From Spinellus fusiger (Eukaryota; Mucoromycota; Mucoromycetes; Mucorales; Phycomycetaceae): a stretch of DNA of 64,000 nucleotides. Below, piece after piece: positions 45,589-57,570 of the stretch. The DNA is taken from assembly GCA_025094145.1 (NCBI GenBank), contig JALLLS010000038.1:186001-250000 (forward strand), given 5' to 3'. Position numbers and translations under genes: made by a program. The notes below the pieces were generated by a model that had not been told where the DNA came from, searched no databases, and saw only the letters and a list, made by a program, of their open reading frames with translations. Position 1 is the first letter of the stretch. Every line of letters begins with the position of its first letter.

Positions 45589-48186
45589 TTGTATTTTATG
45601 AATTACTGTGAACTGCTGGACACTTCACTACTACATCTTTTGCAAATAATAATAAATAATAATACAAGAAATCCATATAGGATACAACAGAAGATATTCT
45701 AAATGATCCCTCATTATTGGTATTATGACATTGTTTAAAACGATACTGGTCGTCACATGCTGCAAATGACCGACCTTCTGAGCAGCCGACACCAATGCCA
45801 CCCACTTGCCTATCTATATGAGCAAGTAATAGCTATGTATATTTTCTCCACCATGGCAGAATATTTGACTAATGTTCTATGTTTTATGCTTATGCCTTTT
45901 AATACCTTTTTCTATTTTATAAAGAACAAAAGCAATTATAAAAGCGTATAAATAAATAAATCTCAACAACGGTTATGATGCTTTCAAAAAAAAACTCATT
46001 GAGTAAATACTAAAGATTGAGGTTGACTCGTGGATTAAATTATACTTTATCCTTTGTTATGAAGTGAAGAAAGATTTTTTTATATTTTTAATCAATAAAC
46101 AAACTGTCAACTCTTATTCATTTAATGAGTGTCTTTCTCAATAATAAAAACAAAAAACAAAACAAAAAAACCCAGCAGTGAGATAGCCTGAAATCAATAT
46201 ATTGATGTACATAAGTATTCTTTAGATATTGGATATAGTACTAAAATTGGATATATTATTGCTGGTGATATGTTCAAGTGGTATCTACAATCAAGCCTCT
46301 TTAAGAATATGTACACTCTTGGAACTAAATAATTTCAGTACAATAGGTATTAGAAAAGCACTTTGATGAATTGGTTATTCTTTCTTTATTTAAAACTAAA
46401 GAATGTTACTGTTTAATGAATAGAGTGTCACTTAGCATTACTATTTTTTGAATAAAGAGAGATGATAAGATAAAAGAAATTAAAGTATTAAAATGAAAAA
46501 TAAAGTGACTAATGTATCTTTATTGTGGGGTCAAATAAATTCCTTTATATATATAAAAAAAATGGATTTAGGCTATAAAGGCAAGTATATTCTGACGAAG
46601 TTCAAAAACTAAAACTAAAACAAAAAACCTCCACTTGAGTATTTAGTATTTCATATTGGTCATTAGTATTTTATTTATTATACTTTAGCCTTTTTGTTTA
46701 CATGTATCCATTTTATTTAGACATTTTAAGTGTCATACATCTATCATTAACATTCCATGTTCTCAAAGGATAAGCAATAGCCTCAATTAGTGCTTGGTGA
46801 TTATTAATAATCAAAATAAATAAATATATACAATACCAAATAAGCTATATTTTTATAGGCTTTATATAAAGAATAATTATAGAATGAATATATCTAACTG
46901 CTTAAAATATGTGTCTTTTTTTGTCATTCTATCTTTCTATCAATAAAATATAGAAATACTCAAGCCATAATAAAGATAGTATAGAATGTATTTTTTAGTC
47001 CTTATAAAACATGTATATACTAGAGCAACACTCGGGTAACCTTTAACAATAGAACATCTTTAGTTTATGGCCATTTCTTCAGATTGATAATTAATCTCTG
47101 GGTTTTAAAATGACCAAACTTAGAACAATAAGCCCAAAAGATGATGTGTGATTTCGGAGTTGACATTGCCACCACTATGCATGAACTTCCAACACCTCAA
47201 CCACTTAAATAAAACTTTAACAGAAATATAACGTTATCATATGTCTAAAAAATGAAAGACTTTACAAAGAAGTATTAATTAAAAGTAAATAGTGATGTTA
47301 TTTTATAATTAAACATGTATTCATATCATAATATAGGAGTATGAATTAAAACTCTTAAGTCTTTATAGGTGCTATTATTGTATAGTTGAATAAAAGTATT
47401 TACAATTCTATCTAAAAAAAAACTCTTGTTTATCTAATTATATATATATATATATATTCACAGAAAATATTTTTGAATAGGTGATATTATATCTTAATGA
47501 TTATTTGTTTTTATATAGAGGAAAATTGCCTTACTTCCAAAAGCATATGGTAAATTTATGTGTGTGTATCTATCTCAACTAATTGTGAGGTGTTCATTAT
47601 AGCCACTCTATTTGATATGAAGAGAATAATTAAGTGTAAATATGAAACACTCAAAATAAAATTCTCTAATAAGAAAGAGCAATCAAAGTAACTCACAAAG
47701 TCCTGAACACATAAATATAATAGATATACATTTTTAGGTCCTTATATATTAGTAAATAGTGGATAACAGAGAATGAGAAATTGAAAAAGGTCAACGGTTA
47801 AAGACTTTATATTTTTGTTTTGTTTTTTTGGTAATCTATGATGTTTCTGTCTTTTTCAAGCAATATAATCAGTAGTGGTTTCATTATTGAAGTTACTGGC
47901 TAATGATCTCATCTCAAAGTCTCAATTAATAACTTGTATAAGTATCAAAAAACTAAAAAGATCTCATTTTTTTAAAAAGAAAAAAGAAAAAAGAAAACAT
48001 ACACAAATTTACATTAAAAAGAGTCTATATAGTGGCTAATGGAATGTATGCACTCTGGCAATGTATTTTAAGTTAATATATGTGAGTTCAAGGAAGTGAT
48101 CCCGATTGGCTGATGTGTGGCTAAATTTACAAAGAACTAATTATCTTTGTCTTAATCAGTCAATTTTTTGTTATAATAATCTGCTT
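45589..48186. other. AT-rich gene-free stretch
   Basis: I see no supported gene. There is an (AT)n microsatellite at about 47436-47458 and several long A or T runs. Confidence 0.5.
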
Positions 48187-48393
48187 GCTCCAATGGAGTA
48201 GAAGACAATCAATGTATTGAGTCGAACACATATTTAAATGGTTTTAAAAGTGTTTTTACTAATGAAAAAACATATAAAGATGAACAATTCCATTATGAGA
48301 TTACTAAATTTATGCAGACTAAAGAAAGTGTACCGGAATCTAAAAGATGTGCAGTAATTAGTATTTTACATAGTGCTTCTCAGCATGCTCTTT
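48187..48393 (+). pseudogene. Coding-like island, unrecognised
   Basis: One frame is open for 68 codons and ends TAG at 48391-48393. It has protein-like composition (for example KSVFTNEKTYKDEQFHYE) and no ATG start. It looks like a surviving exon or a piece of a transposon gene. I do not recognise the family. A second open frame with no clear start or domain (48655-48855) lies just downstream. Confidence 0.3.
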
Positions 48394-50591
48394 AGTATTA
48401 AGTTGATAGCTGTTTTTTTATTACATCACTATTCTTTTTAAATAAATAAACCCTATAAAATTATTTACAGGTCTTATTCTCATTATTGTCTTGGTTTGCT
48501 TTAAGAAAAACCTAGCTTTGTTAATACCACTCTTATTAATTTTGGTGTAATTCATTCTTTTCTAAAGAGAAATAATACAGGCTCACATTAATACATTAAT
48601 ATTCTTCATGTCTAAATATAAAGAGAAGACTGACCAGCCTACAAATAATATTATATGTCAGACTTCATAAATCATTTAGTATATGTGTCTTTTATTACAA
48701 TAAGAAGGCATGTTGGTAATATAAAAAAGCGCATGGGGAGTCGTTTCATATTTTCAAGAATAAAATCAAACCATTATTCTAGTAAATCTCACTCTATAAC
48801 TCTTCTTAATAAATCTCGGTTCTATATATTTTCACGGAAAGGTGTGATTCAGTAGTTCAACAAGGAGTATGATACCAAAAATGATAAATAACACTTAAGT
48901 ATTAAACGTATATATTCTATTATTGTGCCATAGAAAGTATACGTTTAAAATTGGCGGCTAAATAAGACATCTAAAACAAAGTACATCTAGTTTTTTTTTT
49001 TAAAAAAAAAAAAGGGAAATATCTCTAGAAAGGTAAACGAATAAAATGAACAAAGGTCACTGATATCAATAAAATTGGTCAATGTATCTATAGGTTTTGA
49101 CAAACCAATGCGAATATATTATTTCATGACTTAATATCTGATAAACTATAACACTGTTGAGATACAACAAGCTATGTACAACGCATATATTCTTTTCTTG
49201 CTTGTAACATCATAGAGCCCATTTACCTTTCTAAGATTCAAAACTCATTTGACTATGATGCTGAAATCACTCAAAAAATGCTAGTGAGCCGGTGAATAAA
49301 TTGTACATACTTTATGAATCAAGAAATTCGTAGGCTAATCCATGTATATTTGTATTGAGATGAAATACATAACCTTGTATAACAAGTGATTAATAACCTA
49401 TCTGATTTAGAAATATCTGCTGTATTCTTCACTAGCTGCTTACGGTGATTTGATCCGAAAGGCTACATCCATTTTTAAAGGGTATTCTTCAAATTTTCAC
49501 ATAGATGTAGCACGATGTCCAGACAAAATGTTCTCTTTTTTATATTATTACTAAAATAGCATATATTATAATAAAAGTTCACATGTTTATGACCTAACCA
49601 CAGCAACTAGACATGTTTAGATAAGAATTAGAGTTTTGTGTTCTTCAAAAATGTGGCTACGCTAAACGGTTCATACAAAAAACCTATTTTAATCACTGAC
49701 ATTTAACGAGTCTGCATCTGATACCTATGTGGAAATAGTAATAGACTCCCGTTTTGATGACTAGATATAATAGTTAAGATGAACCTTATGATGCAAAACC
49801 AAAACAGTAAAGATTGAGTGATGACTGATAATAGAATTGCTTTGTGTTTCATCATATCAACTGTTCACAAAGTTGACTAAAGTAAAATAAAATATACAAG
49901 TCATACTGAATATGTTGATTTATAAATAAGATTTTAAAGTGCTCTAAGCAAGCAGGTGATATGGTTTGAACTACTCATAATTTTTTCTGTAATCCTCATT
50001 TAATTCCTCATTTAATTCCTCATTTGATCTTTGAAATAAATAGAATAGTCATGCTTAGAGAGTTATTTGATAATCCATTCTCAAGGCGCTAAAGAGAAGA
50101 AGACTTTGATGTATCATCTATTTAAATATACCTTCATAACTGAACCTTCTTTTTTTATATATCTATCTATCTTTAGACATTTATGAAAAAAGGAGTCGGC
50201 TAAACAATGTGCTTCTTTCTTACTTACTTAAAAATACCTCTAGTTAAAGAGAGTAAAGTACGAGTGATTTGTTCTATATTAGCATGACCATACATAAATA
50301 ATTTATAAACTGTTTTTTTTTACTTAGTTTATTATTATTAAAATAACAAGGATAAATTTGTATAGTTGTATCTTATATAAAGGCCTTAGTGTAGTATAGG
50401 AATAAACGTGCTTTGAAAAAGAAAACTAGTTATAATATATTATTTTCATAAGTCATTATTGTTTATTAAGAGATAAAATTAATACACATACACATATTAT
50501 TATTATTATTACTGTTATTGTTACTGTCACTATTAGATATAAGAAATTTCATGGCTCTAATCATTTAAGATTATGCTATAAACCATTTAAA
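48394..50591. other. AT-rich gene-free stretch
   Basis: I see no confident gene. A 12-base unit, cctcatttaatt, is present nearly three times at 49993-50028. A short piece at about 49700-49720 (ttaacgagtctgcatctgat) resembles the first catalytic block of the IS630 relic at 58.0 kb and may be an older copy. Confidence 0.4.
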
Positions 50592-51752
50592 TCAAAGAAC
50601 AGCAGTCTTCTCCTGGTAATCATACTCGTTAAGACGCTGCTGGCCTGGTATATCCTGAATTCCATCCGCACTGATCTTATGAAAATTAGTTATATGACTA
50701 CTACTGGTAGTGTGGCTAATGGTTCCACGGGCGCTGATGTTTTCATACACATTGCTTTCGTGTGTGATGTTTTCATGAGTATTGGTTTTGTGATTAGAGC
50801 CCTCATGCACATCATGAGATCCGGCCTTTATATGTGGCTGCTCAACGATAGGAGACTCCTTTGCATCTTGTTCCACAATTTGGGACTGTTTAGTCTCTTC
50901 CATTTCAACACCACCAACTGTTGTGGTCTTTTCCCAAGTGATACCATACTTAAGGACAAGCCATAATGCAGCAATGCCCACAAGTCCAAGAAATAAGAAA
51001 CTGATGGCAACATATGCTCTCCAGTTAACTGATCCAGTGCTTGTCACAACAGTGCTGCCAATAACGACAAACAAAAGAAGAATATGATAGACACCAAATG
51101 TAATGCTGAAATGATTGATATGCTTCAAGACAATCCATGCCTGAATTCCAGAAATAGCAAACAATGGCCAAAGACCATAGCTGGTAAGCTGCAGTGTCTG
51201 AGCTGTTGAAATATAGGCACTTAATGTCTCTCCATCACTGGCATAGTTTGTTGTTCCGTTATACAGAGATCCAAGACTGGCAGATCCGGCAAGCTCACAG
51301 ATGATTAGAATAAAGATCCACACATAGCCAAAGAGAATAAACACTGTGTTGTGCTTAATCCACTTTCTATAGCCATTTAATTCAGGGTCGGATGGAGTCA
51401 CTGCATGATAAGTTACAAACACAAGCAGCCATAAAATGGGTGGAATTACACCTTGAAAGAAATCATGAGCAATAAGCATGTATGAAAGCCCTTGGTTTGA
51501 AAAGATTGACCCTCCTGATCTAAGGCCCAAAAACTGTCCTCCTTCGCCTGCAGTTATTGATCCTACGAGTAAATAGCATAATCCTGCTATGATAATGGGG
51601 AAAAAGAGATGGCGAAGTCCATGGCGCTTTAATTGAACGATTGCTCCAAATGTTGTAGCAGCACCCAGTACTGCAATTATAGTTCCACAGCCAATATATG
51701 CACCACCTATCTGTGTGAGAAGTGTAGAGGTATACACTATGTTGGCAGACAT
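50592..51752 (-). CDS. Seven-transmembrane protein, unrecognised
   Basis: A single ORF of 386 residues from the ATG at 51752 (MSANIVYTS). Seven hydrophobic segments can be counted: near residues 15-40, 46-65, 92-115, 134-158, 188-212, 218-242 and 250-275. A hydrophilic C-terminal tail of about 110 residues follows, rich in His, Glu, Thr and Ser with imperfect T/N-HEN-type repeats (NTHENITHESNVYEN). The loop after segment 4 has N-x-T sequons. The topology is compatible with a receptor-like or transporter-like protein, but I see no motif that assigns it to a named family, so no function is claimed. It stands alone between repeat-rich regions. Confidence 0.7.
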   Translation of the reverse strand: MSANIVYTSTLLTQIGGAYIGCGTIIAVLGAATTFGAIVQLKRHGLRHLFFPIIIAGLCYLLVGSITAGEGGQFLGLRSGGSIFSNQGLSYMLIAHDFFQGVIPPILWLLVFVTYHAVTPSDPELNGYRKWIKHNTVFILFGYVWIFILIICELAGSASLGSLYNGTTNYASDGETLSAYISTAQTLQLTSYGLWPLFAISGIQAWIVLKHINHFSITFGVYHILLLFVVIGSTVVTSTGSVNWRAYVAISFLFLGLVGIAALWLVLKYGITWEKTTTVGGVEMEETKQSQIVEQDAKESPIVEQPHIKAGSHDVHEGSNHKTNTHENITHESNVYENISARGTISHTTSSSHITNFHKISADGIQDIPGQQRLNEYDYQEKTAVL

Positions 51753-52580
51753 ACAGAGCAAAGTGTTGTGTTCGATAAATAAAACAAATAAACTGGGATA
51801 TATTTTTCTGCACGAAAAATCATACTCTATATCTATTTATTTACATTTTTAGAGTACAAAAAAAACTTATTATATGATATGCTGTTACTTTTGAGTAACG
51901 GTATCTGTAAAACATTTATGTGGCACGACATGATATAGCTTTGAATCAGTGCTACATGATAATAGATAGTATCAAACAACATCAAAGACACAGTCTATTT
52001 CTTCTTTTCTTATATAAATTCACTGGTAACAATAAAAGTTTAATGGTGTATTTAGGTAAATCATAGATTAATGCGAAGATTAAAAGCTTAATCATAATAA
52101 TAGCAAATAAACTTGAAGATAAGAGAAATACAGATAGTTCTTTGGACTAAAGTGACTCGTTACAAGTCTTGCTAATATGATCTCCGCTTACTTTTATTCA
52201 AGAAGTATATAAGAAGATGAGCATATAAAGTACAAAGTATTTTTGTAATAAAATAAGTTATGTTGATATTAACATTATTTAATACATTTACTGAGTGTTT
52301 GGTGTCTATATTCAAGGAATCAATAGAAAAGTATCGCTAAGAAGAGAAGTATCCCGGAATTCAAAAGATCGGGATCTCTTAACGAATTGTTTTATTAAGT
52401 TTTCGATGAACAAAACAAGTTTATGCGGCATAAGAGAATACACACCTAAAGATTTATCCGATTTTATTACAAGACAGAGGCAATATGAGAGAAGAATTTA
52501 CTCATTAAATTGATGAAAGTTTTCTTGAGATATGATTGGATATATGAAAGAGTATAGATCCTTAAGTTGAACAAGTGATT
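51753..52580. other. AT-rich spacer upstream of Tc1 copy E
   Basis: I see no confident gene. TA followed by cacacctaaagattta at 52439-52456 matches the terminal sequence of copy C and may be an isolated transposon end. An ORF at 52295-52513 crosses it. Confidence 0.4.
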
Positions 52581-52584
52581 AGTG

Positions 52585-53319
52585 GAGAGGTATCATTTAA
52601 TCTGATGAGTCAACATACATTATGAAAAAGAGCAATAGAGATGCCTATGTCATTAAAATAGTTAGAGAACGATATAGTTATAACCCTATTGTTCTAACAA
52701 TGTAGTTTGGTGGCAATGGTGTGATGTTTTAGAGCTGTTTTTGGGTGGATTGAGTTGGCTCATTAGTCGTTGTTGATGGTACTGTAAACCAAGACGAGTA
52801 CATCAGAATTTTGGCTGGTGAGCTCCATCCTTGGTTCATGGAATTGTATCAGAAAGAAAACAGTGGGTTTCTGTTACAATAAAGGAGTGCTAGCTGTCGT
52901 ATTGGGGCCTATGCTAGATGGTGAAAAGAGACACATCAAATTAGGGTTCTTTGATTACTAGTTCACACAAAGTCTTGACTTGAGCTCAATTGAACATGCC
53001 TGATACGCCTTGGAAATATGAATTGAAGAAAGAAGGGTATATATTATCAATGTAGAAAGTCAGTGTTGAACTTGCACAACGACGAGTTCTGAGTATGACA
53101 GATGTATGCCAGACTGTCATTGATGCCAAAGAAGGCCATACAAAATATTAACTGTATTATTATTATTTTATTTTCTATAATTAAAGATATTGAGACTTGA
53201 TATGCTTAAGTTTGGAGCTTATAGATCAAATGTAAAATGTTTTATTTAATGTTGAACATGTCATCTGTTTCGTCTTGATATTTATTTTCACAAGTATTCA
53301 ACTCAATTGAGTGTGGTTA
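52585..53319 (+). mobile_element. Decayed Tc1/mariner-type transposon (copy E)
   Basis: Broken plus-strand transposase blocks are visible: an SDEST-like first catalytic block near 52600, FGGNGVMF near 52715, VVVDGTVNQDEYIRILAGELHPWFMEL at 52765-52850, LLQ-type second block near 52870, and an end at VIDAKEGHTKY before TAA at about 53149. Many stops are present. The 3' end at about 53319, in reverse complement, reads AACCACACTCAATTGAGTTG. It matches the outer end of copy B, and the 3' noncoding parts of the two also align. The 5' end was not located. Confidence 0.75.
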
Positions 53320-53879
53320 TATTCACACTTTCTTGAACAAGTATGTTTATCCTAATTATATACCCAATAGCATTATTTGAGTGAACCATCTTCAAAATAG
53401 ATATACAGGCTGTTGTGGATATGGCTATTTGTACAAAAATCATTGTAACTGTCTAAACAATAATAGATACCAGACAGAAAGTAGAGACATTGTGGTATGA
53501 CCAAGAGATGACAGCTTACTGTAAAGAATGAGTGAGATGAATCAGTCATATAATCCTATGAGTTATGTACTTCTTTTTTTCCATATAGGATAGTTAGGTT
53601 TGGAATATAAATCCATACTTATTCAATGACCAAAATGTCAAGATAAGCACAATAAAATATTACTGTTTCAGACTAATGTACAGAAATGATTCCAATCACT
53701 TGCATTTATTTGGAAAGCCCTTTCATTAGTATAGAGTAGACATGTGTGCTAGCATTGTGCAAGGTTGCCTGAACCTCATACGACATAACCTTATTAACGT
53801 ATGATAAATAGTAGCTAATACTATTAAATACTATTAAAGGCTATTTATCTTTTATTTCTTATTGCATTTCTATCTATTC

Positions 53880-54660
53880 TTTCTGAAATAAATATTTTAT
53901 ACAGCCAACAAGATACAAATAAAGTAAAGAAAATACAATATGCTTATAGAATCAACCTAGGGTTCTTACACGTGTTTAGTTTTTATAGGAGACTGATGAG
54001 AAGTCTGTAGCAAGTTATCCAGGTACTAATACTACCAGAGTAATGGCAATAAAGGGAAAGGGCATGCGAAGGATGTTAAATTAAGAAGGATTCAAACTCT
54101 ATCTTATCAATGCATTCAAAACATCGAATCTGTGTCCTGAGTGCAAGTACTCACCTTTGGAAACATTTAAACATGTCAAGAACCCCAGGCCATACCAACG
54201 AACAAAAATGCCCAAAGTTAGATGTCATGGTCTTGTCACGTCATTTCTTCTTAATTTAATATCAAAATAAGACTCATCTTTCTCTTTTCAAATAGGTGTT
54301 CAAACCAAAATTGTATGAAAGACAAGAGATTGAGACTTTGGAATCGTGATATTGCTGCTACATTGAACTTTAGACATATTCTAATGTCTCAAAGGGAAAA
54401 TGGTACCCGCCCAGAGCGCTTTTGTAGATAGAACAAAAGAAAGCATGACTCCAAAGATACACCTAGAACCAATAAAAGGTCCAAGCCTTCTGGTTCATCT
54501 CCAGTCCTTCTCCTTTCCCAGTGATTACTGGAGCCTCGGTTGACTCACTGACGGAGACCAATGATACAGGTCAACTATTTAGAGAATAAGCAAGTGTATT
54601 TTATTCAATTTTGTCATGAAAAAAGATATTATAATGTCTAGTAGATCCTTACTAATAAAT
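53880..54660 (+). pseudogene. Fanzor (eukaryotic TnpB-like) relic, copy Z1, with the RuvC-III/zinc-finger end preserved
   Basis: Fanzors are eukaryotic relatives of TnpB, RNA-guided RuvC-fold nucleases carried by mobile elements. From 54013 a frame with one stop reads GTNTTRVMAIKG (the N-terminal exon also seen in copy Z2). An internal deletion joins it to EGFKLYLINAFKTSNLCPEC, ETFKHVKNPRPYQRTKMPKV, then R-CHGL. After an intron-like gap (acceptor at 54295) comes C-SNQNC and LWNRDIAATLNFRHIL. The zinc-ribbon cysteines are at codons 54133, 54142, 54223, 54297 and 54312. The RuvC-III aspartate codon is 54348-54350. In-frame UAGs interrupt the gene, for example at 54429, before a basic tail ending at 54524. 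The RuvC-I and RuvC-II parts are deleted, so it is dead. Domain recognition is from family knowledge; a profile search would settle it. Confidence 0.78.
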
Positions 54661-56110
54661 CATGAGGAAAAAGAAAGGTGATGTTTTTCAAAAAGTTTAT
54701 TGACAGAATGAACGTGAATACTTCATATTTGCCTAAATATTTCTACTGGAGATACTTTCATTGACAATTTCAATGGGTAAACAAATGGTGAATAATGATA
54801 TACCAGAGTTATAAGGTGATACAAACTATAAAGTAAGAAACAAACACACAATATAGTTTTCCATGTGCGAAAGACGTGAGCCTGTCTAATAGATGAACCA
54901 GAAGGTCATTTATAAAACCTATTTGTTTGTTTAATAGAAGCACAAAATAAATTACCAGTTTCACATTAAAAGTAGTCAATAATAGGTACACACTGTTTTC
55001 GAATATTATTGGGACACTTTAACATAAGTTTGGGACAAAAATTAAAGCAAAATCCTACTATACCAAATGTCCCAAAATGATTTCTTTATTAAGTACGTCT
55101 ATGATTTAGACAATTATTACATCTCAATACAGAGCGCCCACAAAAACCTCTTAGATAACTCAAGAATAAAGATTGTTCTTTTAAAAGAATTTATTTTTTT
55201 CAGCTTAACTTTTATGACTGACCAGAACTGTTTCATTGTAGGATCTTGATCCTACAAATGTTCCAACTTTTTTTAATACATTTTATGTTAATCTTTTTTC
55301 TTCAGTTTTTGTTCCAATAATTTCCAAAAATGTTATATCTAATAAATCTTTCAGGAATAATATAAACACAAACAATTATCTCAAGGCAACTATAGAGCAT
55401 ATTATCATATTAATGTTAATGTCGTGTTCTAGTACATTGATAAAGGTAGAAGAAAAATCATATAAAGAAATAAATCCACAGGAACAGTAATAAACCTTTC
55501 AGCCTTTCTTTTCATAAAGAAAACAAAGAGCCAAAGGTAGAAAAAGCTGTATGTTTGAAGCTAATGTAGATGCTTATGATGCTACAATTGTTGATCTAGC
55601 AAGACAATTTATCAGATCCGCTTGACATGCGCTTCTAGAAATAGATGTAAGGCATACAAGCTTCTCGATCTAACTTAATTCTTTTGTATTCTTATTCTGA
55701 AATAATAATGACTTAATAATTGTTATGATCTTATTAAGTACATTTATTCAGTACATCAGGGGAACTGTACGTCTATTGAAATGCGTTCAATATTTTTTAT
55801 TCAGTTAAACAAAAAACTCAGAAAATAATGCCATTAAGTGACATATAGACCTTAATAATACACTTTTTCCCACAGTTAGTTAAGGAAATAAAATAAATTG
55901 GCATGATCCATCTTCAACAAAATGGAGATTTCCATCTATGACATACAGAAAGATCCTAAGTTACTTTTTTTTTTTTTGAAAACATGAGCATTAGGGATTT
56001 TGGTAAACCAGTAAAGTATTTTAAATTGAATTTACGTTTCCATAAGGTATATAACTATTAAAGGGGTTTAGCCTAACATTGGGCGATTTAAAAATTAAGA
56101 TTGAATGATT
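54661..56110. other. AT-rich gene-free stretch
   Basis: I see no coding sequence I can support. Short open frames such as 55067-55249 have no domain. Confidence 0.5.
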
Positions 56111-57570
56111 GTGAATACTTTTTTTAATAGATAGTGTTCATAGTATAACTACACACCAGGAGGTCTTTAGGATATAAAAGGAAATAGTCGAAATACAATT
56201 GTTTAGAAATAACATCGATTTGAAAAGGAGCAAAAAAAGTGAAATATATTCATGTTAGTTCTTAAATAAAGATTATTATGTAAATTTACCTGTAAATATC
56301 TAAATCCCGAAGGAAACCACTTTCGATGTGGCGATATATAATATGAATGCATCAAAGAATATCTATTCTTATGTGACTGTATAGATACCCTTTGATGTAT
56401 TCACATCTCTGTTCTAAACAATTCCGCAACTTTGTCAAGCGCGGATATTGTTGAAATTCACTAATGCCTCAGTGAGGATATTTGTGTTGCAAGTATGGCA
56501 GATCTTGAGAGCAAAAATAAGAGTAACTGTTAGAAGAGCTTTTCATCTGGGCTTGAGCTCATTGTAATCCATAAGACATAGTACTGACTCTTCTTCTTCT
56601 AATAGATAATCTATAGCTTATTGTTCTCAAGACAAGTATGAAGTACAAGGTAAGCATATTATCTCTCTTGATTGAATTATTACTAATACACTCCTGTTAT
56701 TAGATAAGTCAAGACTCTTCTCAAGTCAGTCTCAAGTGGTCTTTTTCCTTCTATACTGTCTAAGGTGTCTAGGCTGTCTTGGGTATACTCCTGAGCATAT
56801 TTATCTATCTCCCAAGGATAAAGCACAAAGCTTTTAGGGTGTGGATTCTATTGCTATGAGGGAATGCACTTGGGCAGTAGCTATAGTCATAATATAGTAT
56901 TATCTATACTATTACAATAAACAATTTTATCCATAAAAGGAAATATTATTTTTGATATCCGCAAACCTTTTGTTTTAAATCAAGTTTCATAAAAGGCAAG
57001 AAATTTCGATTTTAAAGGGCGAAGACATCATCGCTTAAAGGCCAAAAAATCTCCTGGTGTGTAGACATTGTAGCTTTTTAGAGGGTTTGCTTATAACATA
57101 AACTACCGTCAGTCATTTAGCCGAGACTCCAATGACTAGGGAGAAGGGGAGGAATGAATCAGAAGTCTTTGAATTTTCTTGGCTCTAGTTGTATGTTTTG
57201 GAGTTTTCTTTTTCTTTCTCTGCTATATCTATAGAAGTGCTCTGGAGAATGAACACATAGAATAGACTATGACATTAATGGTGTGGATCAGATCCTGTAA
57301 AAATAAGTGACTAGTCAGACACCCAAGCAGTATCAATTAAAGATGTCTTGATTGTTATTCTTCTGGTATGATTGGCGCCTGAAGAAATTACTATAGTTTC
57401 CTAATAAAAATCAGATACATGTAAGAGCTATAGGTTACTTCTATAAACATCTTGTATCTTTTTTACTTCATTTATATTTTACTGACTATGTAGCATTTCT
57501 GGTTCAGAAAATAGATAAAAAATAATACAATGAGAAAGATATTTTATTTTAATAATAGCATTGAGTGGTG
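56110..57570 (-). pseudogene. Fanzor-like relic, copy Z3, internally deleted and split by a transposon
   Basis: Read on the minus strand, the copy has the same pre-exon noncoding sequence as Z1 and the same acceptor (tttttattag). An N-terminal exon follows from 57400 (ETIVISSGANHTRRITIKT, then SLIDTAW). At about 57240 the N-terminal part joins the basic C-terminal tail directly. The stop region and ctacaatgtc (57064-57073 in reverse) follow. The element then continues at 56149 downward (gttatactatgaacactat), matching the tail of copy Z2. Between lies the 910-bp transposon at 56152-57061. No catalytic residues remain. Confidence 0.65.
56152..57061. mobile_element. 910-bp non-autonomous Tc1/mariner-like element with TA target duplication
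   Basis: The ends are CACACCAGGAGGTCTTTAGG (left) and, in reverse complement, CACACCAGGAGATTTTTTGG (right). TA is present on both sides (56150-56151 and 57062-57063). No transposase reading frame is recognisable inside. The terminal sequence is shared with the left end of copy C at 28918, a possible autonomous relative. Removing the element and one TA restores sequence that matches copy Z2, which confirms the boundaries. Confidence 0.82.

Noticed and set aside
53986..54012. Reading the Z1 relic as a zinc-finger host gene instead of a Fanzor
   Set aside because: The cysteine pattern is followed by the RuvC-III-like WNRD...LNF block, and two sister copies share its ends, which fits a mobile nuclease better.
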